Part shown: positions 44,667 to 53,752 of the stretch, piece after piece
Layout of the letters: each line of letters starts with the position of its first letter
Numbering within the stretch: position 1 is the stretch's first letter
From: Rhizobiaceae bacterium
Lineage (GTDB): Bacteria; Pseudomonadota; Alphaproteobacteria; Rhizobiales; Rhizobiaceae
Length of the DNA stretch: 64,000 nt
Reading direction: 5' to 3'
Assembly (NCBI GenBank): GCA_017644105.1
Contig: JAEPMD010000012.1
Location: forward strand, 40,404 to 104,403
Position numbers and translations under genes: made by a program
Notes under the pieces: generated by a model
Told to the model about the DNA's origin: nothing
Database searches by the model: none
What the model saw: the letters and a program-made list of their open reading frames with translations, nothing else

Positions 44667-44831
44667 TTAAAGAGACGCGATACGATCCGCCGGACTAATC
44701 TCAGTCTGGCTCTTAAGTTTAACTCGTAACCTTGATGCGCATGGGTAGTAGGCATCTTCCGCTCGAGCGTCAGTATAAACAATCTTGGGAGGATCGGAAA
44801 TATGCGACATAGATGTTTGCAGGATAGACAT
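44667..44831 (-). CDS. possible 54-codon protein
   Basis: Begins MSILQTSMSHISDPP and ends with a basic/polar segment LRVKLKSQTEISPADRIASL. AACGAGG lies 7 nt before the ATG. It sits just upstream of the SnoaL-LuxR gene in the same direction. No family; coding status moderately supported by the ribosome site. Confidence 0.45.
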   Translation of the reverse strand: MSILQTSMSHISDPPKIVYTDARAEDAYYPCASRLRVKLKSQTEISPADRIASL

Positions 44832-44943
44832 AATTAGCCTCGTTATCTTGGGAGTAAGATGATGCATGATCACCATGGTCCTTAAGATAATCGAGTTGGA
44901 TCAATTCGTATGTCATCCAAATGGAGGACAAGGGTGAAATAAA

Positions 44944-45843
44944 TCATACAGCCATTAATTCGCGACCGACATCTTCACGTGGTGAGACATTAAATTTCCG
45001 CGCATATTCCCGGCTAAACTGTGTTGCGCTCTCATAACCCACATCAAATGCGGTTTGAGAAACCGATATATCTCCGTTGGCTAAGATTTTCCGCGCTTCC
45101 AACAACCTCAATTCTTTCTGATATTGTAGGGGTGTGGTCCCAGCGACCGTCTTGAAATGCTCGTGAAACGAAGATGCGCTCATGCCGACAGATTTTGCCA
45201 GTTCAGCCACCACCAGACTTTGTGAGAAACTCTCGCGAATTTGGCCAATAGCTTTATAAATGCGGCTGGCATGGCTATCCCGGTTCAGCAATTGCCGCAA
45301 CATACCGCCGTGGTGCGCTGTTAGAAGGCGGAAATGGATCTCTTTCATGACAATCGGCGCCATGATGCTGGCTTCAAGCGGGTCTTGGGACATATCAAAA
45401 TAGCGGCATATGGCATCTGCCAGTTTCTCGTCCGCTTGTGCAATTTCCAATGACCCAGCTTTTTGATGGTCTAAGCCGGATAAATCGTGCTGTTCACCCA
45501 TCTCTAGGTGGATTTCGCGAAGAAGCGCCAAATCAATCGATAAAACCAAAGAGATGAATGGTTTATCTACGCTTGCTTCAGTTACACGTGCTGTGACCAA
45601 TGTGTCATGGCTCACAATAAGAGCTTGCCCAGCGGTGAATTGAGCGACATGCCCGTTCATACCTATTTCTTTTGCTCCTTGGAGAATTAAGCAAGCAATG
45701 GGTTCGTAAACATTGCCTTCAAATGTGGTTATTTGTGTATGCCGAATTGCGATCAGATTTCCGACTTCCTTGACCTTAATATAGTCAGATTGGCTAAATT
45801 TCTTGACATAATGGTCAATATTCTGGATGGTATTATCATTCAT
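44944..45843 (-). CDS. AraC family transcriptional regulator
   Basis: 299 residues: AraC_N-type sensing domain (FEGNVYEPIACLILQGAKEI), then two helix-turn-helix units (LAKSVGMSASSFHEHFK and SQTAFDVGYESATQFSREY). Divergent from an SDR gene that it very likely activates; two direct repeats of the kind bound by this family lie in the shared intergenic region. Confidence 0.93.
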   Translation of the reverse strand: MNDNTIQNIDHYVKKFSQSDYIKVKEVGNLIAIRHTQITTFEGNVYEPIACLILQGAKEIGMNGHVAQFTAGQALIVSHDTLVTARVTEASVDKPFISLVLSIDLALLREIHLEMGEQHDLSGLDHQKAGSLEIAQADEKLADAICRYFDMSQDPLEASIMAPIVMKEIHFRLLTAHHGGMLRQLLNRDSHASRIYKAIGQIRESFSQSLVVAELAKSVGMSASSFHEHFKTVAGTTPLQYQKELRLLEARKILANGDISVSQTAFDVGYESATQFSREYARKFNVSPREDVGRELMAV

Positions 45844-45912
45844 TTTTACATCTCCGTGGATGTTTTCTGATAACTTTAACGAATTAGGTTAGCAACCCAA
45901 AAATGTGTTTTC

Positions 45913-45949
45913 TGGAGAAATAGGCAAGTTGTTTGGAGGAATTGGCAGG
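45913..45949 (+). promoter_or_regulatory. AraC-type direct-repeat operator
   Basis: TGGAGAAATAGGCAAG (45913-45928) and TGGAGGAATTGGCAGG (45934-45949): 13 of 16 positions identical, repeated with a 21-bp period (two helical turns). Located between the divergent AraC and SDR genes. Confidence 0.7.
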
Positions 45950-46007
45950 ACGATTTACACTGGTGCGATTATGTTCAGGTCAGAAACAATTCAAAAGGAA
46001 TTCAGTT

Positions 46008-46823
46008 ATGACACAGACAATTTTAATCACAGGTGCGTCCTCAGGTATTGGCAAGACAACCGCGAAGTTCTTCCAGGAAAAGGGCTGGAACGTCGTTGCG
46101 ACAATGCGTTCTCCGGAAAACGAAACGGAACTGACAGCGCTCGATAATGTTTTTGTGACAAAGCTAGATGTGACCGATGAGGCATCGATATCCGATGCAG
46201 TCGCTGCTGGTATTGAAAAATTCGGTAAGATTGATGTTCTATTGAATAATGCCGGTTATGGTGCATATGGGCCGCTTGAGGCATTTCCGATGGAAAACAT
46301 TGAGCGTCAGTTCAATACCAATGTTATCGGCCTGCTTGCGGTGACCAAAGCAGCGCTGCCGCATTTCAGAGCTAACAAATCCGGCGTGATTATCAATATT
46401 TCATCCATTGGCGGTCAAATGACATTCCCGCTGGGCACGCTATATCACGGTACTAAATTTGCAGTGGAAGGCATGTCTGAATCGTTGCATTACGAGCTTG
46501 CGCCGATGGGTGTGAAGATCAAAATCGTTCAGCCTGGCATGATTAAAACTGATTTTGGTGGTCGATCCTTTGATTTTACCAATGATGAGAGCATGACGGA
46601 ATATCAATCAACCGTGCAAGCCTTATTTAGTGCATGGGGTGGGGCGGGTGAAAATGCCTCCGAGCCAGAAGTTGTGTCCGAGGTCATTTGGCAGGCCGCA
46701 ACCGACGGCACCGACCAGCTTCGTTATCAGGCTGGGGAAGATGCAGTTGCGCTTCTGGCTAAACGCAAAGCGGAAGATGATGCGACCTTCATTGGCGATA
46801 TGAAATCTCAGCTTGGGATGTAG
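46008..46823 (+). CDS. SDR oxidoreductase controlled by AraC regulator
   Basis: 271 residues. TILITGASSGIGKTTAKFF, NNAGYGAYGPLE, the active-site YHGTK and IVQPGMIKTDF identify a classical SDR. AAAAGGA precedes the ATG. Divergent AraC/SDR pairs are common in Proteobacteria and often respond to aldehydes or other electrophiles; substrate unknown. Confidence 0.92.
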   Translation: MTQTILITGASSGIGKTTAKFFQEKGWNVVATMRSPENETELTALDNVFVTKLDVTDEASISDAVAAGIEKFGKIDVLLNNAGYGAYGPLEAFPMENIERQFNTNVIGLLAVTKAALPHFRANKSGVIINISSIGGQMTFPLGTLYHGTKFAVEGMSESLHYELAPMGVKIKIVQPGMIKTDFGGRSFDFTNDESMTEYQSTVQALFSAWGGAGENASEPEVVSEVIWQAATDGTDQLRYQAGEDAVALLAKRKAEDDATFIGDMKSQLGM

Positions 46824-46831
46824 GTCATAGC

Positions 46832-46955
46832 AAAATGAACAAATCGGTTTAATAACTCATGAGGTAAAATGAACATTTTTGTTCATTTATAAACATTGAT
46901 TTTCAAAAAATGATTTGATATCAGTAATATGAGACTAAACTGATTTGTTCATTTT
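46832..46955 (+). promoter_or_regulatory. operator array in front of TetR gene
   Basis: AAAATGAACAAATCGGTTTA (46832-46851) recurs inverted as TAAACTGATTTGTTCATTTT (46936-46955), 19/20 matching. Between them lies AAATGAACA-TTTT-TGTTCATTT (46867-46888), a perfect 9-bp palindrome. All share ATGAACA. The last copy abuts GAGGTAAAT and the TetR ATG, so binding there would block transcription or initiation. Confidence 0.7.
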
Positions 46956-46964
46956 GAGGTAAAT

Positions 46965-47576
46965 ATGCGCCCATCAAAACGCGAAGAATTGATAGAGAAA
47001 TCGCTGTTTGTTTTTGATCAAAACGGATTTCATGCCACCGGTATGGATCTGTTATCTGCCGAAATTGGCATGTCGAAAACGTCGATTTATAACCACTTCC
47101 GTACCAAAGAAGATTTGATTGTAGAGGTTTTGCGCCTACAGGATGAGCAGTTCCGCAATTGGCTCCTTCGGCGCATGTATGATTTGGGAACCGCCAATCA
47201 TGGTGGTCCGCGCGAGCAGCTGTTAGCCATGTTTGATGCTCTGGACGAATGGTTCAATCATGACAATTTCAATGGTTGTCTGTTTTTAAAAGCGACCGGT
47301 GAATATTCCGATCATGAACACCCCATCCACCGGCAAGCAATCGAACACGCGGAAATGTTTGAAATTCAACTTCTGGCACTGGTCAAAAAGGCAAGTTTAC
47401 GATTGCCGGAACTTGTGACACGGCAATTATTGATCCTAAAAGATGGTGCTGTATCAGCAGCACAGGTTGGCCATATCAATTCAGCTGCGAAAGACGCTAG
47501 ATATGCCGCACAATGTTTGATTGATACGCATGACACCAGCAAAAGAAAGCCGGTGCAAACATCATTTGCGTTTTAA
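46965..47576 (+). CDS. TetR family transcriptional regulator
   Basis: 203 residues. N-terminal helix-turn-helix GMDLLSAEIGMSKTSIYNHFRTKEDL-type (residues about 27-52, TSIYNHFRTKEDLIVE). The C-terminal ligand domain contains FNGCLFLKATGEYSDHEHP, typical of the subgroup related to AcrR/TetR_C. Likely autorepressor acting on the ATGAACA array; other targets unknown. Confidence 0.92.
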   Translation: MRPSKREELIEKSLFVFDQNGFHATGMDLLSAEIGMSKTSIYNHFRTKEDLIVEVLRLQDEQFRNWLLRRMYDLGTANHGGPREQLLAMFDALDEWFNHDNFNGCLFLKATGEYSDHEHPIHRQAIEHAEMFEIQLLALVKKASLRLPELVTRQLLILKDGAVSAAQVGHINSAAKDARYAAQCLIDTHDTSKRKPVQTSFAF

Positions 47577-47671
47577 GATATTCTTCGCATCCAAATCCTT
47601 GCTTTTTAATTTAAGTCGCGGCTAACTTGGCTTGAGTTACACATTTGCGAGCAAGTTATTGGGAGGCTTGA

Positions 47672-48811
47672 ATGAGCGCATTGCTGGACGAATTAATTGA
47701 ACTTCGTCACGAGCTTCATCAATATCCGGAAGTTTCACAACAGGAAGAACAAACCGCGCAGCGTATATTGCGCTGGTTAGATGCTTGTTCACCCTCGAAA
47801 GTTATCAAAGGTCTAGGCGGCCACGGCATCGCGGCTATTTTTGACAGCGGCAAAGAAGGACCGAGTGTCCTGATCCGTTGCGAGCTCGATGCTTTGCCAA
47901 TTTTCGAAATTGGTCGGCCAGAATGGCGATCCAAGCATGAAGGGGTGGGGCATTTATGCGGCCATGACGGGCATATGTCGATTTTAGCGGGGCTAGCACG
48001 CAAATTCAGCGAGGACGGACCAAAGCAAGGACGCGTGATCTTGTTATTTCAGCCAGCGGAAGAAGATGGCGCCGGTGCGCGCGCCGTGATCGCAGATCCA
48101 AAATTTAGCGAGATCAAACCTGACTATTCCTTCGCACTGCATAATTTGCCGGGCATGGCGTTGCACGAGGTTGGCATTAAGTCAGGACCGTTAAATTTCG
48201 CTTCTGAAGGCTTGAGAATTGAGCTGAGTGGGAAGACCTCCCACGCATCCCATCCTGAAGATGGGATTAGCCCAGCAAAGGCCATCGCAACCTTGATCGA
48301 GAAGCTTCCTTACCTGCCACAGAGCTTGGGAAAGGATGAAAGCGAGGCCTTGGTAACCGTCGTGCACGCAAATCTTGGCGTCAACGCGTTCGGTGTCGCG
48401 CCTGGCGATGGCATGGTCATGGCGACGCTCAGATCAATTGACAATGGGCTTCAAAGCGAACTTATGGCACATGCAGAGGAGTTGGCGCGGCAAGAAGCAA
48501 ATCGTAACCGGTTGAAAATAAAGCTCTCCCACGGAGAGAAATTTTCAGATTGCACCAATGACAGCGAAGCTGCTGATATTATTCGCAAATCTGCTAATAA
48601 GGCCGAGCGAAAAATCATGGAATTGACCAAACCCTATCGCTGGTCGGAAGATTTTGGACTGTTCGGTTCAGTTTCCAAATCTGCGCTTTTTGTGCTGGGT
48701 TCTGGCGAGAGTTGCCCGCAATTGCATAATCCAGATTATGATTTTCCAGACGAGTTGATTGAGAGCGGTATGGAGCTGTTTGAGAATATTGCGCGTGATC
48801 TATGTGGGTAG
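47672..48811 (+). CDS. M20 family amidohydrolase/peptidase
   Basis: 379 residues. LRHELHQYPEVSQQEEQTA and the metal ligands in HLCGHDGHMSILAGLA and LFQPAEEDGAGARAVI identify the N-acyl-amino-acid amidohydrolase (hippuricase-like) branch; dimerisation domain GKTSHASHPEDGISPAKA. GGGAGG lies upstream. Likely releases free amino acid from N-acyl or amide conjugates. Confidence 0.92.
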   Translation: MSALLDELIELRHELHQYPEVSQQEEQTAQRILRWLDACSPSKVIKGLGGHGIAAIFDSGKEGPSVLIRCELDALPIFEIGRPEWRSKHEGVGHLCGHDGHMSILAGLARKFSEDGPKQGRVILLFQPAEEDGAGARAVIADPKFSEIKPDYSFALHNLPGMALHEVGIKSGPLNFASEGLRIELSGKTSHASHPEDGISPAKAIATLIEKLPYLPQSLGKDESEALVTVVHANLGVNAFGVAPGDGMVMATLRSIDNGLQSELMAHAEELARQEANRNRLKIKLSHGEKFSDCTNDSEAADIIRKSANKAERKIMELTKPYRWSEDFGLFGSVSKSALFVLGSGESCPQLHNPDYDFPDELIESGMELFENIARDLCG

Positions 48812-48910
48812 CTTTCAAACCAGTAGGATATTGTGGGGAAGACCCAAATTTGAAAATTTAAATTGTTTCATATATATTGATGCAACCTAGAGTAAATGCG
48901 GGGGTGTATC

Positions 48911-49741
48911 ATGGGAATATTTGCATTTAATCAAGCTGTTGCACTTGTTGTGATCCTTCTTGGAGGAGCCTTGGGAGGATTTGCTGGGCTAATTCTTCTC
49001 AAAACGAGTGGTGATGATGATGCCGGCTCTTCGACCTTGCCCAAGAAGAGAGAAGCACTTTTAGCAGGGATGGCTGCCGCATTGGTTGTGCCATTGTTCC
49101 TTGCCATTGCATCTGTCGGCAATACAGATAACACAATCATCAAAAATGTATTTAAGCCGCTCAACTGCGCACAAACGGGTATTAAAGATACTGAATTAAA
49201 CGCCTTATCAGACGCTGATCTGAAAGAGAAACTGTCAAAACTGGTGAGCACATCAGAAGAATGCGAGAATTTCTTGCCATCTCTCATGTTAGTTTTAGCT
49301 TTTAGTCTGATTGCTGGTGTGAGTTATCGCCCATTTTTTGCTGGCATCAGTCAGAGAGTTCTCCGGCAGCTCAACGAAGATGTTCAGAAAGTCAAAGAAC
49401 AAATTGAAGAAGCTCAGGAAGAGCCAACAGATGGCGTGGTGCAAGAAGCCGATGAGACTGCATCCGATGCAGAGCCAGTTTCAGACGTTCAGAATAAAGT
49501 TTTGAAGTCTCTTTTGAGCGGCAAATACAAACGGCGTTCTGCCGGTGGGATTTCGTCAGAACAAGGCCTCAAGCGAGATGAAGTTAAGATGGAATTGGAG
49601 GATTTAAAGCAGCAAAATCTGGTAAGAGAAGTCCCATCAACGAAAAATCCAGGCACCGTTCGTTTTGAATTGAACCATGATCAACTATCGTCAAAACTCG
49701 CAAGAGACAGAAAAACAGGTAATTTTCTGCTCAAGAAATAG
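48911..49741 (+). CDS. membrane protein with C-terminal winged-helix-like region
   Basis: 276 residues. Three TM helices (about 8-30, 50-68 and 122-140), an acidic coiled-coil (VQKVKEQIEEAQEEPTDG), then a positively charged domain (RRSAGGISSEQGLKRDEVKM to NPGTVRFELN) that reads like a winged helix. It resembles proteins annotated as YEATS-associated helix-containing. The ATG at 48911 has GGGGG upstream. Its last 11 bp overlap the end of the convergent gene. Function unknown. Confidence 0.65.
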   Translation: MGIFAFNQAVALVVILLGGALGGFAGLILLKTSGDDDAGSSTLPKKREALLAGMAAALVVPLFLAIASVGNTDNTIIKNVFKPLNCAQTGIKDTELNALSDADLKEKLSKLVSTSEECENFLPSLMLVLAFSLIAGVSYRPFFAGISQRVLRQLNEDVQKVKEQIEEAQEEPTDGVVQEADETASDAEPVSDVQNKVLKSLLSGKYKRRSAGGISSEQGLKRDEVKMELEDLKQQNLVREVPSTKNPGTVRFELNHDQLSSKLARDRKTGNFLLKK

Positions 49742-51440
49742 TGTCGTCACTGGGGCGCAACTTACCGCGATAATGAGCAAGCAGGCCAAATAGGGGTAGG
49801 TTCACCTCAACATCGAAATTAAATACCCCATTCTCATCGGCAAATTCGCGCGTTTTTGATGTCGGTGCCAACCCTAATGGCATGGGCAGGGCACCCAACG
49901 GTGTTTCGATTTTCCAAGACTTGATTGGCATCACGATCGCGCCGTCGACAACATCCAATCCAATTTCAAACGACAAGTTGCCAAATAGCTCTCGAAACGT
50001 GCCACTCTTGTCGATGGATAATTCAGAGGAAAAACACTTGCCTGCGAAATTGCGTGTCCAAGTTTCGCTTAAACCGGCGTGCTGGTTGATCCCGCTTTGA
50101 ACACTCACTGTTACGGGTACATCCTTACCGGAAGCGGGGAATCCGACAATTTTGGATACAATACGCGCAGCTAACGAGTTGCCGGAAGATATATCAGCTG
50201 TTCCGCACCAAACCGGATATCCATCGATTTTATGGAATTTTTGCAGTGAAGCCGGCAAATCCTGATACATTTGCACACCCAAATATCGCTGATAGATGCC
50301 TGTGCTTGGATAGTCGTTTAGCACTTGCGTGTAGATCGGATAGGGCGCACATTCTGCTTCGATATCTGCAACATCGACGGTATCAAAGGCGAGGGCAGCG
50401 CCAGTTGAAATTGTCTTAGTAAGCAGTTTTCGTATCACAGCAGCCGTTGGAAGGATCGGAATATTCGGACCTTGGTTTTGTTCAGCAATCAATTCATATT
50501 CCGATGATTGATAGACCCCGTCAGCATTGATGCCTCTAGCTCTTACTATCATGCCGCCGCGACCCGTCACAAAAGGTTTGATCGCAAATCGGATTTTGTG
50601 AAGCAGCCTCGATAATGGGCACGAAACGCTCTTTTGCCCCACTGGAAGTCCCCATTTTGCTAATTTAGCCAAGAGAATAACACCATAGTGCTCAATGGGA
50701 GATTCAAGCCCCGCAGAGAAGGAGACCGTTGATTTGACGCTAAGTGCCTCACCTAAATATTCCGCATCATATGTTTCAGCAGGTGCCGTTTGTCGCCAGC
50801 CGAGCGCGCCAATTTGCAACGGCTTTGAATTGGCCCAGCCGGCAGTTTGGTCGAGTTTTCCCTCGCGCCAGGTTGAAATGGGTTTGCCCGCATAGCTTAA
50901 GATAGCTTGGATGACAGATGGTCCAACATCACCTTTACCGCCGGGCACGAAGGCAATTTCAATATCATCAACTCGACGCCAGTCTGAACATAGTTGTTGG
51001 GCTACTGCGATAGTAAAACACGGAGAAGAACTTGCGCCGCCAATAGATGCCACTTCGTTTTGGGTCGCTAAATCATTCAAAGCATCGCAATAGCCGCTGA
51101 GATATTTAGGCGCATCTGCTAAATCAACAAAATGCGAGCCACTTTTTAAAGCAGCTTTTGCAATCTCATAGTCTGCTGATTGAAAAGGGCCGGAACAGTC
51201 AATTGTAATGTCGGGAGAAAGCCTTTTCAGGATATTTTCAATGTCTTCGCTGGTATTAAGTGCGACATAATCAAAGCTTTTGTCTGGATATCGACGTTTG
51301 AGCTTATGGACATAATTGATGGCATTGTTTTCCGATCGGGATGAGATAACCAGATCCAGATTGAAATGCGTGGCAAGATGATGACATAGTTTTTGACCAA
51401 AAATACCGGTGCCGCCAATGATCAAAACTCGTTTTCGCAT
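49731..51440 (-). CDS. saccharopine dehydrogenase-like protein with DUF4166
   Basis: 569 residues. N-terminal NAD(P)-binding saccharopine-dehydrogenase-like domain (RVLIIGGTGIFGQKLCHHLA, SGSHFVDLADAPKYLSGY) and C-terminal DUF4166 domain (RYLGVQMYQDLPASLQKFH, VPVTVSVQ, LGALPMPLGLAP). The DUF393/DCC thiol protein lies just downstream of the start side, as in many related loci. Not lysine metabolism in all likelihood; reaction unknown. Confidence 0.85.
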   Translation of the reverse strand: MRKRVLIIGGTGIFGQKLCHHLATHFNLDLVISSRSENNAINYVHKLKRRYPDKSFDYVALNTSEDIENILKRLSPDITIDCSGPFQSADYEIAKAALKSGSHFVDLADAPKYLSGYCDALNDLATQNEVASIGGASSSPCFTIAVAQQLCSDWRRVDDIEIAFVPGGKGDVGPSVIQAILSYAGKPISTWREGKLDQTAGWANSKPLQIGALGWRQTAPAETYDAEYLGEALSVKSTVSFSAGLESPIEHYGVILLAKLAKWGLPVGQKSVSCPLSRLLHKIRFAIKPFVTGRGGMIVRARGINADGVYQSSEYELIAEQNQGPNIPILPTAAVIRKLLTKTISTGAALAFDTVDVADIEAECAPYPIYTQVLNDYPSTGIYQRYLGVQMYQDLPASLQKFHKIDGYPVWCGTADISSGNSLAARIVSKIVGFPASGKDVPVTVSVQSGINQHAGLSETWTRNFAGKCFSSELSIDKSGTFRELFGNLSFEIGLDVVDGAIVMPIKSWKIETPLGALPMPLGLAPTSKTREFADENGVFNFDVEVNLPLFGLLAHYRGKLRPSDDTIS

Positions 51441-51467
51441 CCTGTCAGCCTGTCCTTTTGTTCAAAT

Positions 51468-51893
51468 TCATATTGTAAACCGTGCACGTTCAGCATCGCT
51501 TGGCACACGGCATGTATCGAGTTTGCCAAACAAGCGATAGCGCCGCCGTGCGACAAAGCGATAAAGCCAGTCTCGAATAGCTTTCGGAATAATAACACCA
51601 AAGCGGACCCAGCTAAATGGTGCTTTCATATGTTTGGAAAGTGCGATGACGCCGTCAGATTGCACAAATGGCGTGCCTTTATCTAAGAATAAAAACGTGT
51701 CCGGGTTGTCAGGATCGATGTCATACTTTTGAGCGATAGCCCGACCATCTGCTGAATGGATGGATACAAAATCAATCGTCGGGGCTTTTTCGTATTTCAA
51801 AGTTGTGGAGATTGCGCCATTGCATAAAACGCAAACACTATCAAAAAGCCATATGGCTTTGCTGTGTGGCGCTTTATCAATTTCGTGTGGCAT
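51468..51893 (-). CDS. DCC (DUF393) thiol-disulfide oxidoreductase-like protein
   Basis: 141 residues. The signature DSVCVLCNGAI (D-x2-C-x2-C) starts the domain, and DTFLFLDKGTPFVQSDG and RYRLFGKLDTCRVP follow. Named after YuxK-like DCC proteins; the actual function is unknown. It is co-directional with the saccharopine/DUF4166 gene (27-nt gap), so probably one operon. Confidence 0.88.
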   Translation of the reverse strand: MPHEIDKAPHSKAIWLFDSVCVLCNGAISTTLKYEKAPTIDFVSIHSADGRAIAQKYDIDPDNPDTFLFLDKGTPFVQSDGVIALSKHMKAPFSWVRFGVIIPKAIRDWLYRFVARRRYRLFGKLDTCRVPSDAERARFTI

Positions 51894-51927
51894 ACGACCC
51901 TTTGGAATTTATCTTGCGAAATTCACC

Positions 51928-52902
51928 CTATGGAATAAGCACAACCTTACCATAAGCACCAGGTTCTAACACTGCGTCATGGGCGCGCGCTGCATCAGAT
52001 AATGGAAACTCTTTGCCGATGATTGGGTTGAGGCTGTTATCCGCAATGCCAGATAAAATATCTTCCATGATCGGTTTGATTTGTTCTGCTGTCATGTTCC
52101 AGAGAGCGGTGCCTTTGATATCAAGCTCTTTCATCATCGCAACGCGGGGGTTGATGTTGATCTCACCACGATTGCCGATAACAACGATGCGGCCAAATTT
52201 TGCAGCTAGATCCATGTCCTTACCAAGATTAACATTAGCGAGCATTTCAAGCGTCAAGTCTACACCATTACCATTCGTGAAGGATTTGATTTCGTCAATG
52301 TAATTGTCGCTATTGTGATTGACGGCAAGATCAGCACCTTGCTCTTTAATCAGCGCCATGCCGTCATCGCTTCCGGCAGACCCAATTACCGTGCATCCTG
52401 CGCGTTTTGCGATTTGGATTGCTGAGGTGCCTACAGAGCCGCTGGCGCCGTGGATGAAGACTGTCTCACCCGATTTGGCATTTCCTCGGTGAAACAGTGC
52501 CATATGTGCTGTAGGATAAGATACACCAAAAGCGGCAGCTTGCGGAAAGCTAACATGGTCGGGTAGGGCGAGAACTTCAGAAGCTGGGCGTTTGACCTGG
52601 CCTGCATAGCAATCTTGCAAGCGAAAGCTTAACGCGGTGCCAATGATGACGCGATCACCCACTTTGAGGTTTGTCACACCTTCACCAATTTGCGAGACGA
52701 TGCCGCCGGCATCGCCGCCAGGAATATAAGGGAGGTCTGGCACAATGCCGTAGGTGCCGGTTCGCATATATGTGTCAGCCGGGTTTACACCCGCAGCTTT
52801 AACGTCAATGACAACTTCGCCAGCACCAGCTATTAGATCATCCATCTGGTCAAGTTGTAGAACTTCCGATCCGCCAAATTGATGTGCTCTGATTGCTTGC
52901 AT
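51928..52902 (-). CDS. MDR family NADPH:quinone reductase
   Basis: 324 residues: N-terminal GroES-like domain (GEVVIDVKAAGVNPADTYMR) and NAD(P) site HGASGSVGTSAIQIAKRAG. No catalytic zinc Cys set is seen, matching the quinone oxidoreductase/zeta-crystallin group. Same strand as the DCC gene with a 34-nt gap. Confidence 0.92.
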   Translation of the reverse strand: MQAIRAHQFGGSEVLQLDQMDDLIAGAGEVVIDVKAAGVNPADTYMRTGTYGIVPDLPYIPGGDAGGIVSQIGEGVTNLKVGDRVIIGTALSFRLQDCYAGQVKRPASEVLALPDHVSFPQAAAFGVSYPTAHMALFHRGNAKSGETVFIHGASGSVGTSAIQIAKRAGCTVIGSAGSDDGMALIKEQGADLAVNHNSDNYIDEIKSFTNGNGVDLTLEMLANVNLGKDMDLAAKFGRIVVIGNRGEININPRVAMMKELDIKGTALWNMTAEQIKPIMEDILSGIADNSLNPIIGKEFPLSDAARAHDAVLEPGAYGKVVLIP

Positions 52903-52981
52903 GGTGCTTTCTCCAACGTCATAACTAATTTGTGGTCAGTTATACATCAATTTGGATTAAGCACCACGGCTTTTGATGCGA

Positions 52982-53704
52982 TTAGATAAGACCTAATCGG
53001 ATCGCGCGTACAACCGCATTTGTGCGGTTGGCGGCATTGAGTTTATTAATCGAATTATCTGCGTGAAGGTTCACAGTTTTAGGTGAAATGCCGAGAATTG
53101 TAGAAATTTCCTGACTTGTTTTGCCTTCAGAAGCCCAGCGAAGAACTTCGTGCTCGCGTGGCGTAAGTTTGACCTTGCCTTTTTTGACCAATGGTTGTTC
53201 TGACGTGAAGCTATTGATCCAATAAACCAGCAATTGACCAATGCGGTTCATCATCTCTGGAGAGAGCTCTTTCGGATCATTAGCTGGAAATCCGATCGCA
53301 AACCAGCGCAAAGATGGTTGGAAATCTGGCAAATCAAATGTCAGATAAGTTTCCAACATTTCAAAAAGATCTCTGATTTTTTTCTGCGTTCTAAGCGCAT
53401 TTTCTTCGTCAACGCGGATGAGGAGCCAGCGCATTGAGATCGGAGATGCATTGATCATGTTCGAGACCATTTGGTCTTCTGCATGTTTTGTCATGTCAGC
53501 AGGGCGAAGATGTTCGCTCGCACCTGTCAACATGATTGAGGTTTCAAACTGAGCGCGGTCACTGGCATTGCCAATGGCCAATGGATCGCAATTTTCAAAC
53601 TTGCTGCTCAGCTCTTGTAAAAATGTAAAACTATCGAAACCCGTTGAGACAAAGTTTATGCCATTCAGACGGGTTTCCACCTGTATGATTGGTTGCATAT
53701 TCAT
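52982..53704 (-). CDS. LuxR family transcriptional regulator
   Basis: 240 residues. The C-terminal LuxR helix-turn-helix is clear (LTPREHEVLRWASEGKTSQE, then LGISPKTVNLHADNSINKL). The N-terminal 170 residues resemble an autoinducer-binding domain in length and position, but I cannot line up its invariant Trp/Asp residues, so the ligand is open. No luxI-type gene is present. An ATG at 53698 is an alternative start. Its ribosome site lies within a hairpin. Confidence 0.85.
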   Translation of the reverse strand: MNMQPIIQVETRLNGINFVSTGFDSFTFLQELSSKFENCDPLAIGNASDRAQFETSIMLTGASEHLRPADMTKHAEDQMVSNMINASPISMRWLLIRVDEENALRTQKKIRDLFEMLETYLTFDLPDFQPSLRWFAIGFPANDPKELSPEMMNRIGQLLVYWINSFTSEQPLVKKGKVKLTPREHEVLRWASEGKTSQEISTILGISPKTVNLHADNSINKLNAANRTNAVVRAIRLGLI

Positions 53705-53708
53705 AATT

Positions 53709-53737
53709 CCTTTATGTGGTTGTCCAGACACATAAGG
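53709..53737 (-). promoter_or_regulatory. hairpin masking the LuxR ribosome binding site
   Basis: In the mRNA, CCUUAUGUG (53737-53729) pairs with CACAUAAAGG (53718-53709), one bulged A, 10-nt loop. The AAAGG is the Shine-Dalgarno of the LuxR gene (ATG at 53704). Translation would need the stem to open. Confidence 0.55.
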
Positions 53738-53752
53738 GTTTTGGGTAGAAAT

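Noticed and set aside
52982..53704. Quorum-sensing locus with luxI
   Set aside because: No acyl-homoserine-lactone synthase in the window and the autoinducer-site residues cannot be aligned by eye.
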